NCBI GenBank assembly: GCA_018857735.1
Contig: JABMCL010001219.1
Span: 248,001 to 312,000, forward strand
Source of the DNA: Alviniconcha marisindica
Taxonomy: Eukaryota; Mollusca; Gastropoda; Provannidae
Reading direction: 5' to 3'
Length of the DNA: 64,000 nt
Position 1 is the stretch's first letter. Every line of letters starts with the position of its first letter. Shown here piece after piece: positions 10,978-25,903 of this stretch. The notes beneath the pieces were generated by a model. That model was given only the letters and a program-made list of their open reading frames with translations, had not been told where the DNA came from and searched no databases. The translations under genes and the position numbers were made by a program.

Positions 10978-13900
10978 TATGGCAATGTCAACTTCATTCA
11001 ACACACACTCAGCTTTGAAGACTGAAGCATTGCCCTGCAGGGACCCTTATCACACACATAAAAAGGCTGATTGTGGCTACTTTGGTAATTTGGGGGAAAT
11101 CTGGTCATAGTCATTCAATATCAGCCTACAACTGGTCTTAAAGTTGATTTTTTTGAACGGTCTCTGTGAGTCACTTTCACTTAAGAAAACAACTTCCAAT
11201 GTACATTTTTGACATTGAGTATGAGCAAAAAAGGATAAATATAATCTGTGGTACAAGTATCAGCTCTTATTGGCTACTGAAGTATTTTGCTTGCTGATGT
11301 GATTGGTGACTACTTTCAGAGCATTGTTTCATAGTCATGCAGGGTGGCATTTGGGTGAGAGTATTCTGCAGAAGTTTTGGTTGCCACGGCTATTTCCATG
11401 TGACACACTTGCTGACAGAGCAGGTGCCTTTAAAACCATGAAGGTCTCACTGAGTCACACAACTTTGTCACGATACTTGGTGAGCCCACTCTATTTGGCA
11501 ACACCCCTATTTCTGAACGGCACTCAATCTTATGATAATGCACCAGCATACCAAGTTGGTTACATAACATTCAACAGTCCTGAAGATATTATCTAGATAA
11601 AGCCTGGACACATGGACACACACAGACACATGGGCATAGTGTTTCCAAAATAGCCCCCCACTTCATTAAGGCGCTGACAAACAAGCTGTTTCAGCCATGA
11701 TTATGGTTGAGGAAAACCATCTGAACCTGATCTCAAACAGATCATGTGTCAACATAGCCATATAGTTGGAACAGCTCAGAGCATTAGTTTGAACTTGTCT
11801 GTTCAAAATACAGTTTGATTATATTCCAAACGGATAAAATCCATCCACCAGCCAATGAGCACCAACCATCTAGTCTGAAGTGAAGGCAAAGGCCAGAGGT
11901 CACAAGGGTCAGTAATTCTTGATTAGTGTCAAGGTTGACTACATCAACCTTCCCCTTGCTTTAACCACCAGTTTTAGCTGTAGTGTGTGGCAGCCAGCAT
12001 GCTTAAGATGGACAGGTCTAAATGCATAAGGTTCAAATGGTCCTCTTCAACGATACAGCTGAAACTGCTCGTGTATCTGTGCCTTACATGGGTTTAATGA
12101 GACAGCCCATATGGGGTGACAAACTGATAGAATAGGAAGGAAGGGGGAAGGGGGTCGAAAGAGATCAAGAAAACAGATAAGCAGCAAGAAAGAGCAAAAG
12201 TGAGAGACAGAGAGAATTGTCCCCTACCCCAAAAAAAGACGTTACCTTGAAACAAGCCCCAACATTACCTTGGAACAGGCCGCGATCCCTCTGTTTGGTT
12301 GGAATAGGTTGACACATTTTCTTCCTGACGTCAACAAGTGTAACATAAGAATGAGAGCCAACAGCATACAGGTGTTTCTCCTCACTCACTGTCATGCACA
12401 CGTTTTCTCTGGTACATGTCAGTCGACTGCTCCATTTCTGTCAACATCCCCAAACAAACCAATTATTATTTTAAGACTCACTTTTATTCACAGTATATTT
12501 TTGTATTTCATAAAGTAAAACACGTACTACAGCTTTTGACCACAGCTTCTGTGCAAGACACCAAAGAGATTCCTGCAACTTCAAGCAATGCTTGTTATGT
12601 CTAAAAGATCATCTGTGTCAGGACCTATTCCTCAGTCAATGACTATAGGAGATGCTGAGTTTATTTATCCACCAACTGGTGACAAATAACTGCGCAACTG
12701 TCTATACTGAACTTCAACAAATCAGTTTGATTTATTAGTGTTTAACTGTTCATGCCACAAAAACACTCATTTCAGCCTTCATACTTTCCAGACAGGACTA
12801 CTGTAATGCCTTGCTTTACCTTTTGGACATACTTCATCAAGTCCAAAATGCAGCTGCAAGACTCACAGTCAAAGCTTCCAAGTCAGACCAAATCACTCCC
12901 ATTTTGCACTCACTCCACTGGCTTCCAGTGGCAGCTAAAATTCAATACAAAGTATCCTCCCTCTGTTACAGTTCTTAGTCATATTCTGGTCCTGAATACC
13001 TGCTCAATTTCTCCATCAAAACAAAAACATTTCATCAAAGTTCCTTTTCATTGGCCAGTTCTATGATCTGGAACCAACTTCCATATGATGTCAGTAATTC
13101 ACAATCAAAAACAGCATTCAAGCAAGCCATCAAGACACATGTTGCACATGTTGCAGCTTGAGTAAAAGATGACAATATATCTTGTAGCCCCCTCCCCCTT
13201 CCCACCCATTTTGGTTCATTTTTAATCATAGTCATTCACTACACTACTGTTAGTGGGTACTTTCAGATATTGTTGTTGTTACCATTGTTGTTCTTGTGCT
13301 ATTGTGAGGTGCTTCAGGCCCAAATGAGACGGGATGCTTTAAACATCTTTTCTATTAGTATTATCTTACACAGTCACATGCTTGCACACGCACACGTACA
13401 CACACACATACACACACACACACATCACCTTGATATTACCATCAGAGTTGATTGGGCATAAACAAAATAAAAAACTAGTTCCTTCTTTGTGTACATGCAT
13501 GCATGCATGAGCACATATATGTATTTGCACAGTATTTTGCAATATCTGGGAACACAAAAGATTGTTCGAACTGTCCCACCAAACACCACTCTCCCCATCT
13601 ACACACCCTCCCATTTTATTAGGTGTCCATATCTTAATGACTGGGATACCAGCAAAGCAACAAACAAACAAAAAAGGTTTGTATTAAGACAGTGCCTGCA
13701 ACTATACACAGATCTAATGCATGTCTGCACTTAAGAGGCAAAATAGCTAAGGGATTGTTATCCTGGGAATGTCCAGGTTCAATCCTGGCTCTATTTTTGT
13801 CTCCTAGTCTGTGCAGGGATTATTGACCAAATCAGTGAATATCTAGACCCTCAAATAAGAATGATGGATGACTGAATTTTTATATTGAATGCCCAGTCAA

Positions 13901-16900
13901 CCACAGGATAAAACAAGTCATCAGATCACAAACAAAAGTTAAGGGAAAATGCTATTCATCATATCAAGAATTAAAGTCTAATTCACTCTTATGACAAATG
14001 TTACTTCATGTAATGTTTAATAACTTATAGTTAGTTCATCGATTTCAATGTCTCACCAGTTGCACAGGGTCACCTCAGGACAAATCCCACCAATTGTTCA
14101 AAGCACAATTTAAGTCACTGAATAACCAGTAAACAGCTGAATCAGTTCTGGAAGCAGCCACAATCAAACATTTTACAAAAGAAGGAATGAGTGAACAACT
14201 GCTGGATGACCCCCCATTCAACCTGCAGAGCAATAACATGCAAACAAAATTGCATGTTGTTGCTCTGCAGGTTGAATAGGTGTGTGTGTGTGCATGTGTA
14301 TGCATGCATGCGTGCGTGCCTGTGTTTATTCATAATTACATGGGTAGATCAGGCTCCTCCCACTTTTGTTTTGTTTTGATGATGTCGTTTTATATCTACG
14401 TACACATTCTTTTTTTTTTTTACATCAACTCCTTGTCTCTCTTCTTCTTTGCTTCCTCCTTCTTTTAATATTATCCATCTGTCTTCTTCCTTGTGTTTCC
14501 TCGTGTAGGTGAGTACATTTCCCTAGATTTGTTATATTTAAAAAAAAAAAAGTCAATATCACACTGAGTTTCTTCAAAAAGGTCAGAGTAATTATGTCCT
14601 TCAGTTGCTGGCAAAATTATTCCAAACTCTGTGGAAAGTTAATTAAAGGGGTGTTGTTCCACCAGCAAGTCAGCTGTTGCCATGACAACAATTTACCACT
14701 ACCCCTTTGAACTTATTGATCACATGCCATATTCTTCAGATCTGGCACACTCTGATTTCCATCTGTTCCCAAACATGAAGAAGCACCTGGCACATTTTAC
14801 CACTGATGATGCTGTTATGGCTGCTGCAGGGGTATACTTAAACATCATCATCATGTAAGACAAGGCCTTCTTCTCAGCAGGCATAGTGGCACCGCTGCAA
14901 TTCCAGGAGAAATGGTGGAGCTGAGGGGAAAGTCCTACATTAAAATAACAACATGTGAAAAAAATCCTGTGACACCCCCTTTATATGGATGCTGCAAACA
15001 TTTTTACCAGCCCTCATATATGACAGCAGAATACCATCCAGCAAAAGTGATGACAGTGAGACTAACAGGGTAGATCCATGTATCCACCAATTTTGTGACT
15101 GGCCTTGCTTTTGTTTAACCATCAGTGGACAGCAGAATAGATCTTGGACTAATTTCTTACAATTTTGTACTGAAATACTGTGCCACATATTTTGATTTCT
15201 TACTTTAATTCCTACAGAAAAATCCCTATGATACCGACAGTCAAGTCAGTATACTTTAATTATCCTTCACAGGGCAGTTCTACTAAAGGCTCATTAATTT
15301 AAAAATAAATAAATGTAAAAGCAACATCAGAGCAAGTCAAAAGCAGTTAAAATTGATAATAATAAACAGACATACTGGATTTTTTTTTTTTTTAAATCAA
15401 TAGTACAAATTATCACAGCAAAAAACATCCCTCCAGTCCACCTCCCTGGACATACACACACACATACCCACCCCTACCCAGCCTACATACACACACCACT
15501 ATCATCAACCTGACACACTTGTACATTGCTGGATCCATACAAACCACTCAAAGCTAATCAGACAGCTACCCTAGTAAAACCAGGCAGAATGGTTAAGACA
15601 GTTCATATGACTGATCAAACTGAGGAGTCAAACTGCAGTGGGAACAAAAGACTTTCCTCTTTTGTTGGTTTAATTTTTTATTTTTTTTTAATGTAAAAGC
15701 AACATCAGAGCAAGTCAAAAGCAGTGTCATTGATCTCAACCAGCACCTATGGTTCAAGCAGCATTCAAACTCCCCACACAGGGCATGTTCAGGGTCCTTT
15801 AAAACAGATTCCACTTTGTGTAAAATCTGTTGGTCACAGAACAAGGATAAACTCCTAACTTGATCACAGATTATTTTCAAACTAAAATTTACAATTCTCT
15901 GCAATGAGTTTCTTTGCTTACTGTTAAGATTATAAACCAGTAAATGACACAAAAGGTCAAACTATTATAAATAAATAAAAGTTATAAAAAAGCTTAAGAA
16001 TAGTTGGATCAACATTAAAAGATCTGAGCTTCCACAGTAGATGGAGTCACTTGGTGCCCTTTCTTAGTGATGGCCTCAGTGTCAAGATCCCATTTTAGGG
16101 TGTCCCCAAAGATTGTTTTGAAATATTTATCTGATCATCATGTATCTGGATCACCCTGTGAGTGTGCCCCAGGCTCCTGAAATCAACTATCATCTATTTA
16201 TTTTTGTTCAAATTCAGGTCAAAGTACACCTCATCACACCATTCTTCGAAGTCATCAAGTGCTGCACTGTGACCATCTTGTGTTCCCAGGAGAGAAAGTA
16301 AAGCACTGTCATCAGCAAATGTAACCAAGTAACTGTTCTCTTGGTTATTATGGCAGTCATCTGTATACAGAATGTAGAGGAGGGGAGAAAGGACATACCA
16401 CTGGGGGGATCCAGTACAAGTGACAGCTCATGTTGCGGACATGTTCACAAACACCTGTTGACATCTGTATGTTAAAAAATCAACAGTCCACAAAACCAGG
16501 TCATGCTGAAGACTAAAATTTGAAATCAACTTCTGAGCTAAAATATTAGGTTGCAAAACACAGAAGAGAAGTCAGCAAAGAGGATCTGAGCATGAAGATG
16601 CAGCAGCTCCAAGTGCTTATATACAACTTATCCAAAAGGAACAGCTTGGCATCTTCGATACCCCTTCCTGTCCTGTATGCAAATTGCAGTGGATCAAGCA
16701 TGGGTTGAACAGCAGAGAGAATGAATGACTTCACAATCTTTTCCTGAGTTTTCATCACAAGTGATGTCAGGGCAACAGGGCAGAATTGCCTGGAAGCAGA
16801 ATTTTTGGGACTTTTTAGTTGGATGCTACTAAAACAGGTTTACAAAGTTGGCAGGCTGGCAGGCTGCCAACCACCAGAGTAATACTGACATGGAGAACTA

Positions 16901-18223
16901 CAAGAAAAGGCCTTTGAAAAAAATTATTACAGCCATAATGAGCAAACGAACCTGAAAGAGTACAACTAAAAGCTGCACTGTCTGACAGAACTAAACTGAA
17001 CCCATAACTGAGTTGTAGAGGTGGCAAAGGGTGTCATATGTCCAAAGCAGTATACTTCTGCACAACTGCTGTATTATGTTAGACTTAACCCTTTAAAATT
17101 TTGCAGGGACCCTCTTAAAGTTGTACCAGGGAATCCACAGGATGCCCCTAAAATACTCACTAATGCTGACCAGACTGTCGGCTTGTCTAAGAAATAAATC
17201 TGATGTCACTAAACATGAGAATTTGTCTTCCATGCATGTGTGCATATTAGCATGTCAGCAGCAGTAAAACTGGCACACACAAAAATTGCAAAGGGAAGGA
17301 GAGAAACAATAAACATAACCAGAAGTAATAACTCACTTAGAAGTTTTACACAATACTAACAAATAACTACCATGGGGAAGGATACTGTGTGTGCTGTTCG
17401 AACTACAAAGGAAAGGAGGTGGAGGGACGTGAATTAAAGTTGCACAGATTGACTGCTGACAAGAAACTGCAGAAAGTTAGGTGGTCACCACTCAGTGAAA
17501 CTGATCAAAAAAGTGACAGCATGTTTGCCACTACAATCCACACAGCTTTGTTTTTATTATTTTATTGACTTTATTTCGGACAGAATTCTTTCAGTATCCA
17601 GATGCTTTTAAAAACTGAGGTGGGGGTGTATATTTAAAGAGGACTCACAAGAAAATCACCAAGCCTACATGCTATCATTACTGTTTCTGCACTACAGTCT
17701 ATCAGCAGTGTGCCTTTAATTTATTTCATAGTTTTTAATTTGTAAATCCTGAACAGTCTCCTATTGGTGCATGTATGCCAACTGAGTGTGTTTGTGCCTT
17801 TATATGACAGAATGTAAATGTAAGGTTTGAGTGAGACAGTGGTGTTGGTGACATTTGCTTTCCACTGACAAACACACATTTAATTATTTATTTTGTTTAA
17901 AAAGCCTGGAGTAGTTCAGAATACAACTTTTCATATTAAACCCACTGCTACTTACTAACTTAGGGTAAGGAATGTGGCTGGAGTTTTACCTTTTGGCTTC
18001 TAATTTTTTTTAATTCAGTCAAATTATCCAAGTTTTTTAAAACTTAAAGAGGTCTGAATCATTACAGTGTAAATTACAGAAATATATTTTTTTTATCATA
18101 TACTGCTTTTCAATATTCATTTGTCCTCTGTAAACAAAGGAAATTCAAATTATGGCCACAAGCAAAATAAACAAAAATAATAAATAGTTTAGGCCTAGTG
18201 CATTAACTATTGATGACACACAC

Positions 18224-18257
<34 letters not shown>

Positions 18258-19112
18258 TCACACAGTATTAATATTACTGTACATATACATATATATATCA
18301 CACACACACGCGCACACAGACACACGCGCGCACACACACACACATACACACACACACACACACGCGCATGCACACACACGCGCACACACACACACACACA
18401 CACACACTGCTAAAATATGCAAGTCAATTTAGACACATTAAAAATACAGCTATTAAGACACGCGCACACCCATAAATCGTTATCTTTCTCTCACACACCC
18501 ACATAACACCTCCCCAACCCCCCCACACCCTCCCCACTCCCACACACATACACACACAATTGGCATGTATGCATTCTGCTTATTTTAAAAATAAATACAG
18601 CCACAGGTTAAGATTAAAACAATTAAAATGACACACATAACCACATACTCGCACACACACGCAAGCTGCATACATGCATTGTGCTTTTTTTAACTAGTTT
18701 TTGCAATTCACAAAATGCAGTCCTCATACAGTGATTGATGTAGTTTTGTGGTTTCACATTTTGTTAATGATATATACTTTAGTTTTCAGTTTCAGTCGTA
18801 TGTGTGCTTCTGTGTTCTCAGAGAAAAATAACACTAGTTAACAAGTAACTGTGAATAACTCATTAAATGTCTACTTGATTTTTATTACCATTTTAAAAAT
18901 GTTTTGTTAAATAAGCAAATAAAGAGACTGACTTGAACTGATTCTGCTTCCTCTCAAAACTGTCCTCATAAAACACCTGCTCAAAAACTACTTTTAAACC
19001 TCCTGCCTCAATCTCTTCATTGTCTTTATCACTTGTTTGTATGTGTGTGGGGATGGAGGGTGGGGGGGTGAGTGTGTGTATGTCTGTGTGTGTGCATGCA
19101 TGCGTGTGTGCG

Positions 19113-19158
<46 letters not shown>

Positions 19159-20115
19159 GTGTGTTGTAAATCACTCTACACACCCATTTTATAGCTTTAT
19201 TATTAATATTACTAACTGAATTAAACTTTTATCATATGTAGTCCATATACTCAGTGTTGATATATATCTTTACAAGTCTATAATAATGTCAAGGTCAAGA
19301 AATTGCAAACTGTACCCCCCTCCTCCTCACCTCCCTCCTCTCTCCCTCTCTCTGGCTCAGTGTTATGAGAAAAAAAATCTTCTTCCACTCACTTTCTTCA
19401 GATGGTTAATTGGATCAGTCATAGTGAGAAATGTATTGCAAACTATTTCAGTGTCTGGGTATTTCTAGTAAACACTTCAAGTCCCTGGCTTGTAACTTAC
19501 AAAATTAAATGCAGAAGCAGAAAAATACTGCCATACATTACATAATTTCAAAATAAACGGGACAAGAACTAAAGGTTCATCTAGTAGAGTAACAATAACA
19601 ATATACTTTATTAATCCCAATGGGAAATTAAAGCTGTCATTCGATTGCACAATGAAGAACATATCTCAATAATTCTAAGTCATGATTTTATATTTTATAT
19701 TTATATTTTATATTTAAGACCTCTTTAAGTTTTAAGAAACTTGGATAATTTGACTGAAAATATTTTTATGAATAAAATTATATAAAAATAATTTTAAAAA
19801 TCATTATAGATTTTATAGAGTAGCAGTGTTCTCTGACATGATTAAGATTGTACATATTCATCCTTCAGTTCATGAGAATTCATACAGACAAGCTGATAGG
19901 CAATGCCATTTGTTAAAATGCAGGTTAGGTTGGCTGTTGATGAATTAACTTTATGAATTAATTTGTCAATGCTGGTAGTCATGTGTGATTATTTATGTCC
20001 ACTTATAGAAAGTTGAACATTTCCCACTCTGAGTAGCTCTGCTCACTGTCTTTGAAGGAATCACTAGTCAAGCTGCTTAGGATCACATTCAAAAGACTCA
20101 TAATTTGAGTCTGAC

Positions 20116-20190
<75 letters not shown>

Positions 20191-21218
20191 CTAATTTTAC
20201 AAATAAACATATGATTTTAAATGTAGTTTAGTTATTAAATTATACTTGGGATGTGAACTGATTGATCAAATTGTATCATTACTTAGGGTGGGGCAGCAGG
20301 GTTTTCAGTGTTGCATTTATGTGTAATACTTGGTTGCTTCTACAACTGATATGAGTTGCACCTGTTTATGAATATAATCTGTGTGTGCTTTGTGTGAGTA
20401 CAGTATCTGTTTACCTGTGTGTTTAGTGTGAATATGCCTGTTGACCTTTTGTCTATTCTTATTCTCTTTTTTTTTCTTCTTTTTTTTAACTTCATTTTCA
20501 TCAGTATTTTTATTTATGTTTACTTCTATGTTTTCTTTCTTTGTGAATTTTCTTATATATATTTTACATTATTTACTCTTTTTCTTCTTCTTCTTCACTC
20601 TCTCTCTCTATCTCTAAATGATTCCTGTAATTTTATATTTACTCATCAGTAGCTTAGCAAGGACTAGTTGTTAGACAGGTTTTTGACTGAACCTAAACTA
20701 CAATCCTTGTGAAATAAAGTTTTCAAGTTTGAGTTCTATCTTCTTTCTTTCGTCTCCTTTTTGAAGCCCGCCAGATGAAACTGCTCCTTGTGGAAAAATA
20801 AAGTATGATAGATTACAACAGACAAGTTTTGCCTTGGTGCCCCTGACCAGCTGTCCATTTTTCTTCAACCATACTTTTAATCTAAAAATTAATGTTCGTC
20901 AAGTGAAATGACCAGGCACTCGCTGCTGTTGAATGGCGGCTGAGAGACGTCCCAGTCAGCAAGGGGCAATACTCGTACCAAACTGCCGCCTCACTCGTGG
21001 GAATGGTCTATAGTGATATAGTGATATAGTGTCACAGCCACACCTCATTTTCTTTTCAGAGCTGCTTCACATTTAATAATAATAATAATGGAAATTTGTA
21101 AGCACCTTACCTATCAAAATATTTTAACAGCCCAAGGCGCATACACAAGCAAGAATGGTGACAACATGCTACAACATAAAATAAACATTTAACAAAAATA
21201 CACATTCACTTACTTCAT

Positions 21219-21254
<36 letters not shown>

Positions 21255-24200
21255 CACACACACACACTCACACGCATGCACATGCATGCGCAAACAGGCA
21301 CATGTGCAGCATGTACACATCAATACGGGCAAGTCAACAGGAAATGGTGGTGAGGTTGGGGGGTTGGGGTACATTGGCAGGGGAAACAATGAAATTTAGG
21401 AGTTTGGTTCATGGGCTGAGAGGAATAGTGTGGTTTTGAGTTGAGTTTTGAACTGGGATTTTGTTGCAGCATAGCATACAGAGTATGGGAGTTTATTACA
21501 TGTGACAGGGCCCAGATGGGGAAAAGTGCATTGCCCTTGGAACTTTTTCTTTCATTTTGGAACCTGAAAAGTGTGGGTGTGAGCTGAGGAATGCAATGAA
21601 CAGGATGGGATGTACAGGTGAAGCAGATCAGACAAGTAAGGCAGGGCAGTTTCTGAGACTACATCATAGCACATGGAAGAAACTTTATACTCAATTCTTT
21701 GAGCTACTGGAAGCCAGTGCAGCTTAGTTAAGAGTGGTGAAGCATGAGTGTGTTTAGAGGTCCTGAAAATGAGTCTGGCAGAACAATTTTGAACCTTCTG
21801 AAGTTTTTTGATGAGCTGTTCCTGACAAAAGAGTTACAGTAGTCAAGACATTTATCATTAAAAAGAGTTGTTTTTTTGCCCTCCACATTCCAATGTGCTG
21901 ATACCCAACCTTGGCTTTCAGATCTACAGTAAATTGGTCTATGAAACTCTCTGGAGTGCAGTGGAAGGCACAGATGACAGTTGAGGTAGATGCACTAAAA
22001 AAAGTTGTTTTTCTGGCTATTTTGACAAAGCTGATCAACACTCTTAGACTATTTTGTAGTTCCTTTAGGAAGCTATAATGTTGCTGGACATTTCACAGGA
22101 ATTTGTTCCACAACAGCATATGGCACAAATTGTCCCAGTGTTGTTTTCAGCAAACACTTCATTTCACTTTGACTTACCCACCTAACACCACATGCAGGTT
22201 TACGTTATCTCCCCCATACTTGTGGGGTTTTTTTTTTTGTACCTTACATGGTGGTTACAGCAGACACTGGCATCAGAATACTATAACAGCTATACCAGTG
22301 AAGAAATCAAAATGTACACTGAACACAGACAAAAACTTTTTTCAGGATAAAAACAAGTGTTTAGAGTCTTAAGACACAAATTAAATTTAAATCAAAACCA
22401 ACAATAACAACAAAAAAGCACAAATCAGGCCTTACCTGTTGAAATGCCTCTATGTCCCATAAATGTAAGTAGGCATTCAAACTTAAAACTGCCATTTCCT
22501 GCAAAACAAAGACATCAGACTCACAAACACTGAAAGATCACATTAATCTTAACAGCTATTTCAGATTTCAGTTGTGTGTAATCTGCCAAATACAAGACAG
22601 GAAATAACTTCTTTTTTTCCTGCCTAGAAATAACTACATATGCTAGTTGCTACACACTTTAATTATTACAACATGATTTTGATAAGCACTTACACTCAGT
22701 CCAGTTTCCCAGACGTTTTTCCCAACATTCCTTTTGAAAGTACACACAGCATTTACTGGTGCATCTTTTATTTTTTAAATCATGATGATCAGGAACAACC
22801 TACCTATTCACAATATTTTTGTTCTAGAGAGCAGGCTGCCACTACCATACTACATCCTTCCATCATCTTATATGGACTCTGATGTTGAGGGATTTGATCA
22901 AAACTGCCTCAAGCAAGGAAGGAGTCTGGAACATCAGGACTGATGTCATCACAAAAGCATGGCATAGAAGCTGAGACAATTTTATTTATTATGCAATGAT
23001 AGATGAGGATGAAGATGATACCTGATGCTATGGAGATCCATTTCAATTTGAGACTACCTGACATGGCTACAGACCACGATTACTATCATAATTATTCGTC
23101 ATCTGCAGATTGGTCAGACAGTCACATGAGATGTGATGCATATGAAACCAAGTCCGTTAATGCGTTAAATAGCCAGCAGCCTGTCAAACAAATTTGTTTT
23201 GGGTTATTGTTTGTGGATCCTCAGAGTTTGAAAATTGTTTGCATTAATAACCATTATCACAAGTAAGTGACTTTTGTTAGCTAGTTCAGTTTTTGCTCAG
23301 GGCTACCACTTTGTTATTTGTTGTCAGGCCCTACATCAGTTGTTTTGATTGACATTGGTTCTTTAAAAAAAAAATTATAGTGCTTTTCTCCACTCTTGAG
23401 CAAACTCACTGCGCTCACATGCGATTCTACATGAGTACTAGCTTTTTATAGTGTGTTCGTGAATATCCACCAAAGTGGTATACTTACAGTGCTGGCATGG
23501 CTGGTGCCACATGAAATTGCTGCCATCTCGGCGCATTCTATGTACACCATACAACCATGCACCATGTCACTTCATGCAAAGCCAAAAAAGTAAGGTGTAT
23601 GCATGTTTAGCTGTAATCTGCCACCTGCACTTTTGGCAGAATGACCAGGATCTTTCACATGCTACTGCGTTAACACAGAGGTGGAACAAATACCAAAATA
23701 AGTGTCAGCACAAAAAGTTGACCCTGGAGAAGAAAATTATCCAACCGCTCCTACAGGGACTCAAACTCATGACCTTTCAAGCATGAGTCTGGCACTCTAA
23801 CCACTGAGCTATCCCCACTCCCAATTTTGTTTGGTGCAGACATGTTGGATGCTGAAGGAGGTACCTCAGGGCTAAGTACCTAACAGCTGGTGCCAGATTC
23901 AGCCAAAAATTTGAGGGAGGTAATGGACATGAAATGGAAGAGGAGATCTGAGTCACTGAGTGAATTATTAAAATGATCCCTTCAAATCCAAAGTAACAAA
24001 ATGAGGAAACTTTGGCCAAACAACCATGACTTGGACAACGTCCTTTGTTTACATGAAGACAAAGAACTAGATGAACAAGAGGATAAGCTTTGCCAACCGC
24101 CTTCCAAAAGTGGAGCTGAAGCAGAAGACACTTTTCTGCAAGACACAGAGAGCGAGTTTAATGACAAAGAAAACTTGGGAAAAGATCATTGATTTCATGA

Positions 24201-25681
24201 AGTCAGTGAATGGAAGATTTGAGAACAAGTTTGCCGAAGAAATGCTCAGAAAATGGTTTGAAGCACACAATAGTTTATATGGCATGATATATTCAGCACT
24301 GTTGTCAAATTGAGAGATTTAGGAAGGTAAAGTAACCATGGGGATTGTTGTGAATTGTGCTCGATCATGTTTGTGCTTGATCATGCCAATAGTGTTCTGT
24401 GGAACTCACTCCCCAGCTCTCTTAGATTACCACCCAGCACTTAAACATTAAAATCACATTACATGTCATACATTATGCACTGATTAGTTTGCATTCCATG
24501 TTGAATCTGGTGATTGTAACCCACCAGCAACATTCTATCTTATTGTGTCTCCCATTCTTTATGCATTTACCCACCAAATAATGTTTAGTATTGAGGATTT
24601 CAAAGTCCCATGTATCCACCCAAATTCATATCATGTTTGATGTCTAAACTTCATTTATTTCCTGTGTAGACCAGTGTGTCACAGCTTAGAAAATGTGTAC
24701 ATGTATAATTAGATCTAGAATAGTCCCTTGAAAAGGGCTGGATGAAAAAAGAATACATGCTTATCTATTACCCTCCTAAATATTTTTTTTATCTTATCTT
24801 CTACTAATATGTTTTAATAACACTGTCCAAACATGCCTAGAAGTTTATCCCTGTCAATGATACTATCTAGATATTCAAGAAAGTCCACAGGTGTTCCACA
24901 CCATGTCTCAAAATGTCTGCAACATTCCAATGGAAATAGATCTGTTGTTCCATTGACTTTGATTAGCTGAAGGTTGAATGCTGCCTCTTTCTACAATCTT
25001 TCTTCAGGTAAGAATCAGTACAAAGACTACAACAAATCAGTGTGGACATGCAGACTGTACCCACTCTATTCTGGACTCAATCAAGAAGAATTGCATGCAA
25101 CTTTTCAAGGGTCCTGGGCCCAGAGTATAATGGTAGTAGCAATATTTGGACAAAGGAGATTTTCACTTTTTTTTCTTTTTCTTTTCTTTTCCCACATGGA
25201 ACTTCTAGAGCTTTGAGCATTAAACCAAACCTACCCCCAAAACCCCAAATACAGGGCTAATCTAGCAGAAAATCAGTTTTATTAAGATCTTGTAACAGTA
25301 TCAAAGAAGTCAGACTTGATGGGGCTGAGCAAAAAAGTTAATAAGTTTGACCAACATGTCTGCATCTATTGGATGTATTATAATAAGCAGACCTGTATGT
25401 GTATAGTAATTATACTAACAGTAATACAGTAATAGTATAGCCATGTCATGGCTTTGATGAACTAGTTTTGTGTGTGTGTGGTACTGGTAGTGTGAGGTGG
25501 GGTAAAAACCAAATATACAAGTTAGTTCTGTATTACAATAATACACTAGTGCAATGCATGTTACATTCAGTACATATGACATGTGGTGGGCATGGTGGGC
25601 AAATGCCAAATGTGGGGATATGTACTTTTGTGTTAGTGTGCATAGCGGTTTCATGCGTGTGTGTGTTTGTTTTGTTGTTTT

Positions 25682-25747
<66 letters not shown>

Positions 25748-25903
25748 TGTGTGTACAAGTTAGTTCTGTATTACAATAATACACCAGTGCAAAGCATAAA
25801 TATTTATTACATTCTGTACATATCACATGTGGTGGGCATAGTGGGCAAATGCCAAATGTGGGGATATGTACTTTTGTTTTAGTGTGCCTTCAGGTTTCAT
25901 GCA

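Larger units (their letters stand above)
2412..12268 (-). other. DCAF12 intron (9.9 kb)
   Basis: Bounded by GT-AG sites of the exons at 12269-12437 and 2266-2411. Contents: TGACCTTGACC blocks A, B and C, P-like transposon copy 1, an RNase H LINE fragment, a short SINE, a GT and a CA tract, and solo LTR A. Sequence between 8500 and 9400 and between 11670 and 12240 shows nothing I recognise. Confidence 0.9.
12438..22435 (-). other. DCAF12 intron (10.0 kb)
   Basis: Contents: a LINE 3' fragment, a tRNA-like SINE, a 27-base-arm hairpin, a mariner remnant, LINE copy A with an RT domain, several CA/GT tracts and a minus-strand retroelement with an ATT tail. The stretches 16800-18200 and 19170-20110 are AT-rich and show nothing further that I recognise apart from a LINE-type 3' tail at about 19590-19640 (minus). 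Confidence 0.9.

Noticed and set aside
13735..13799. tRNA gene with a perfect B box
   Set aside because: No complete cloverleaf or paired acceptor stem; surrounding sequence is SINE-like.
23747..23817. tRNA-Met gene (minus strand)
   Set aside because: A and B boxes are good, but the acceptor ends do not pair and a 370-base SINE body follows. It is a SINE head.
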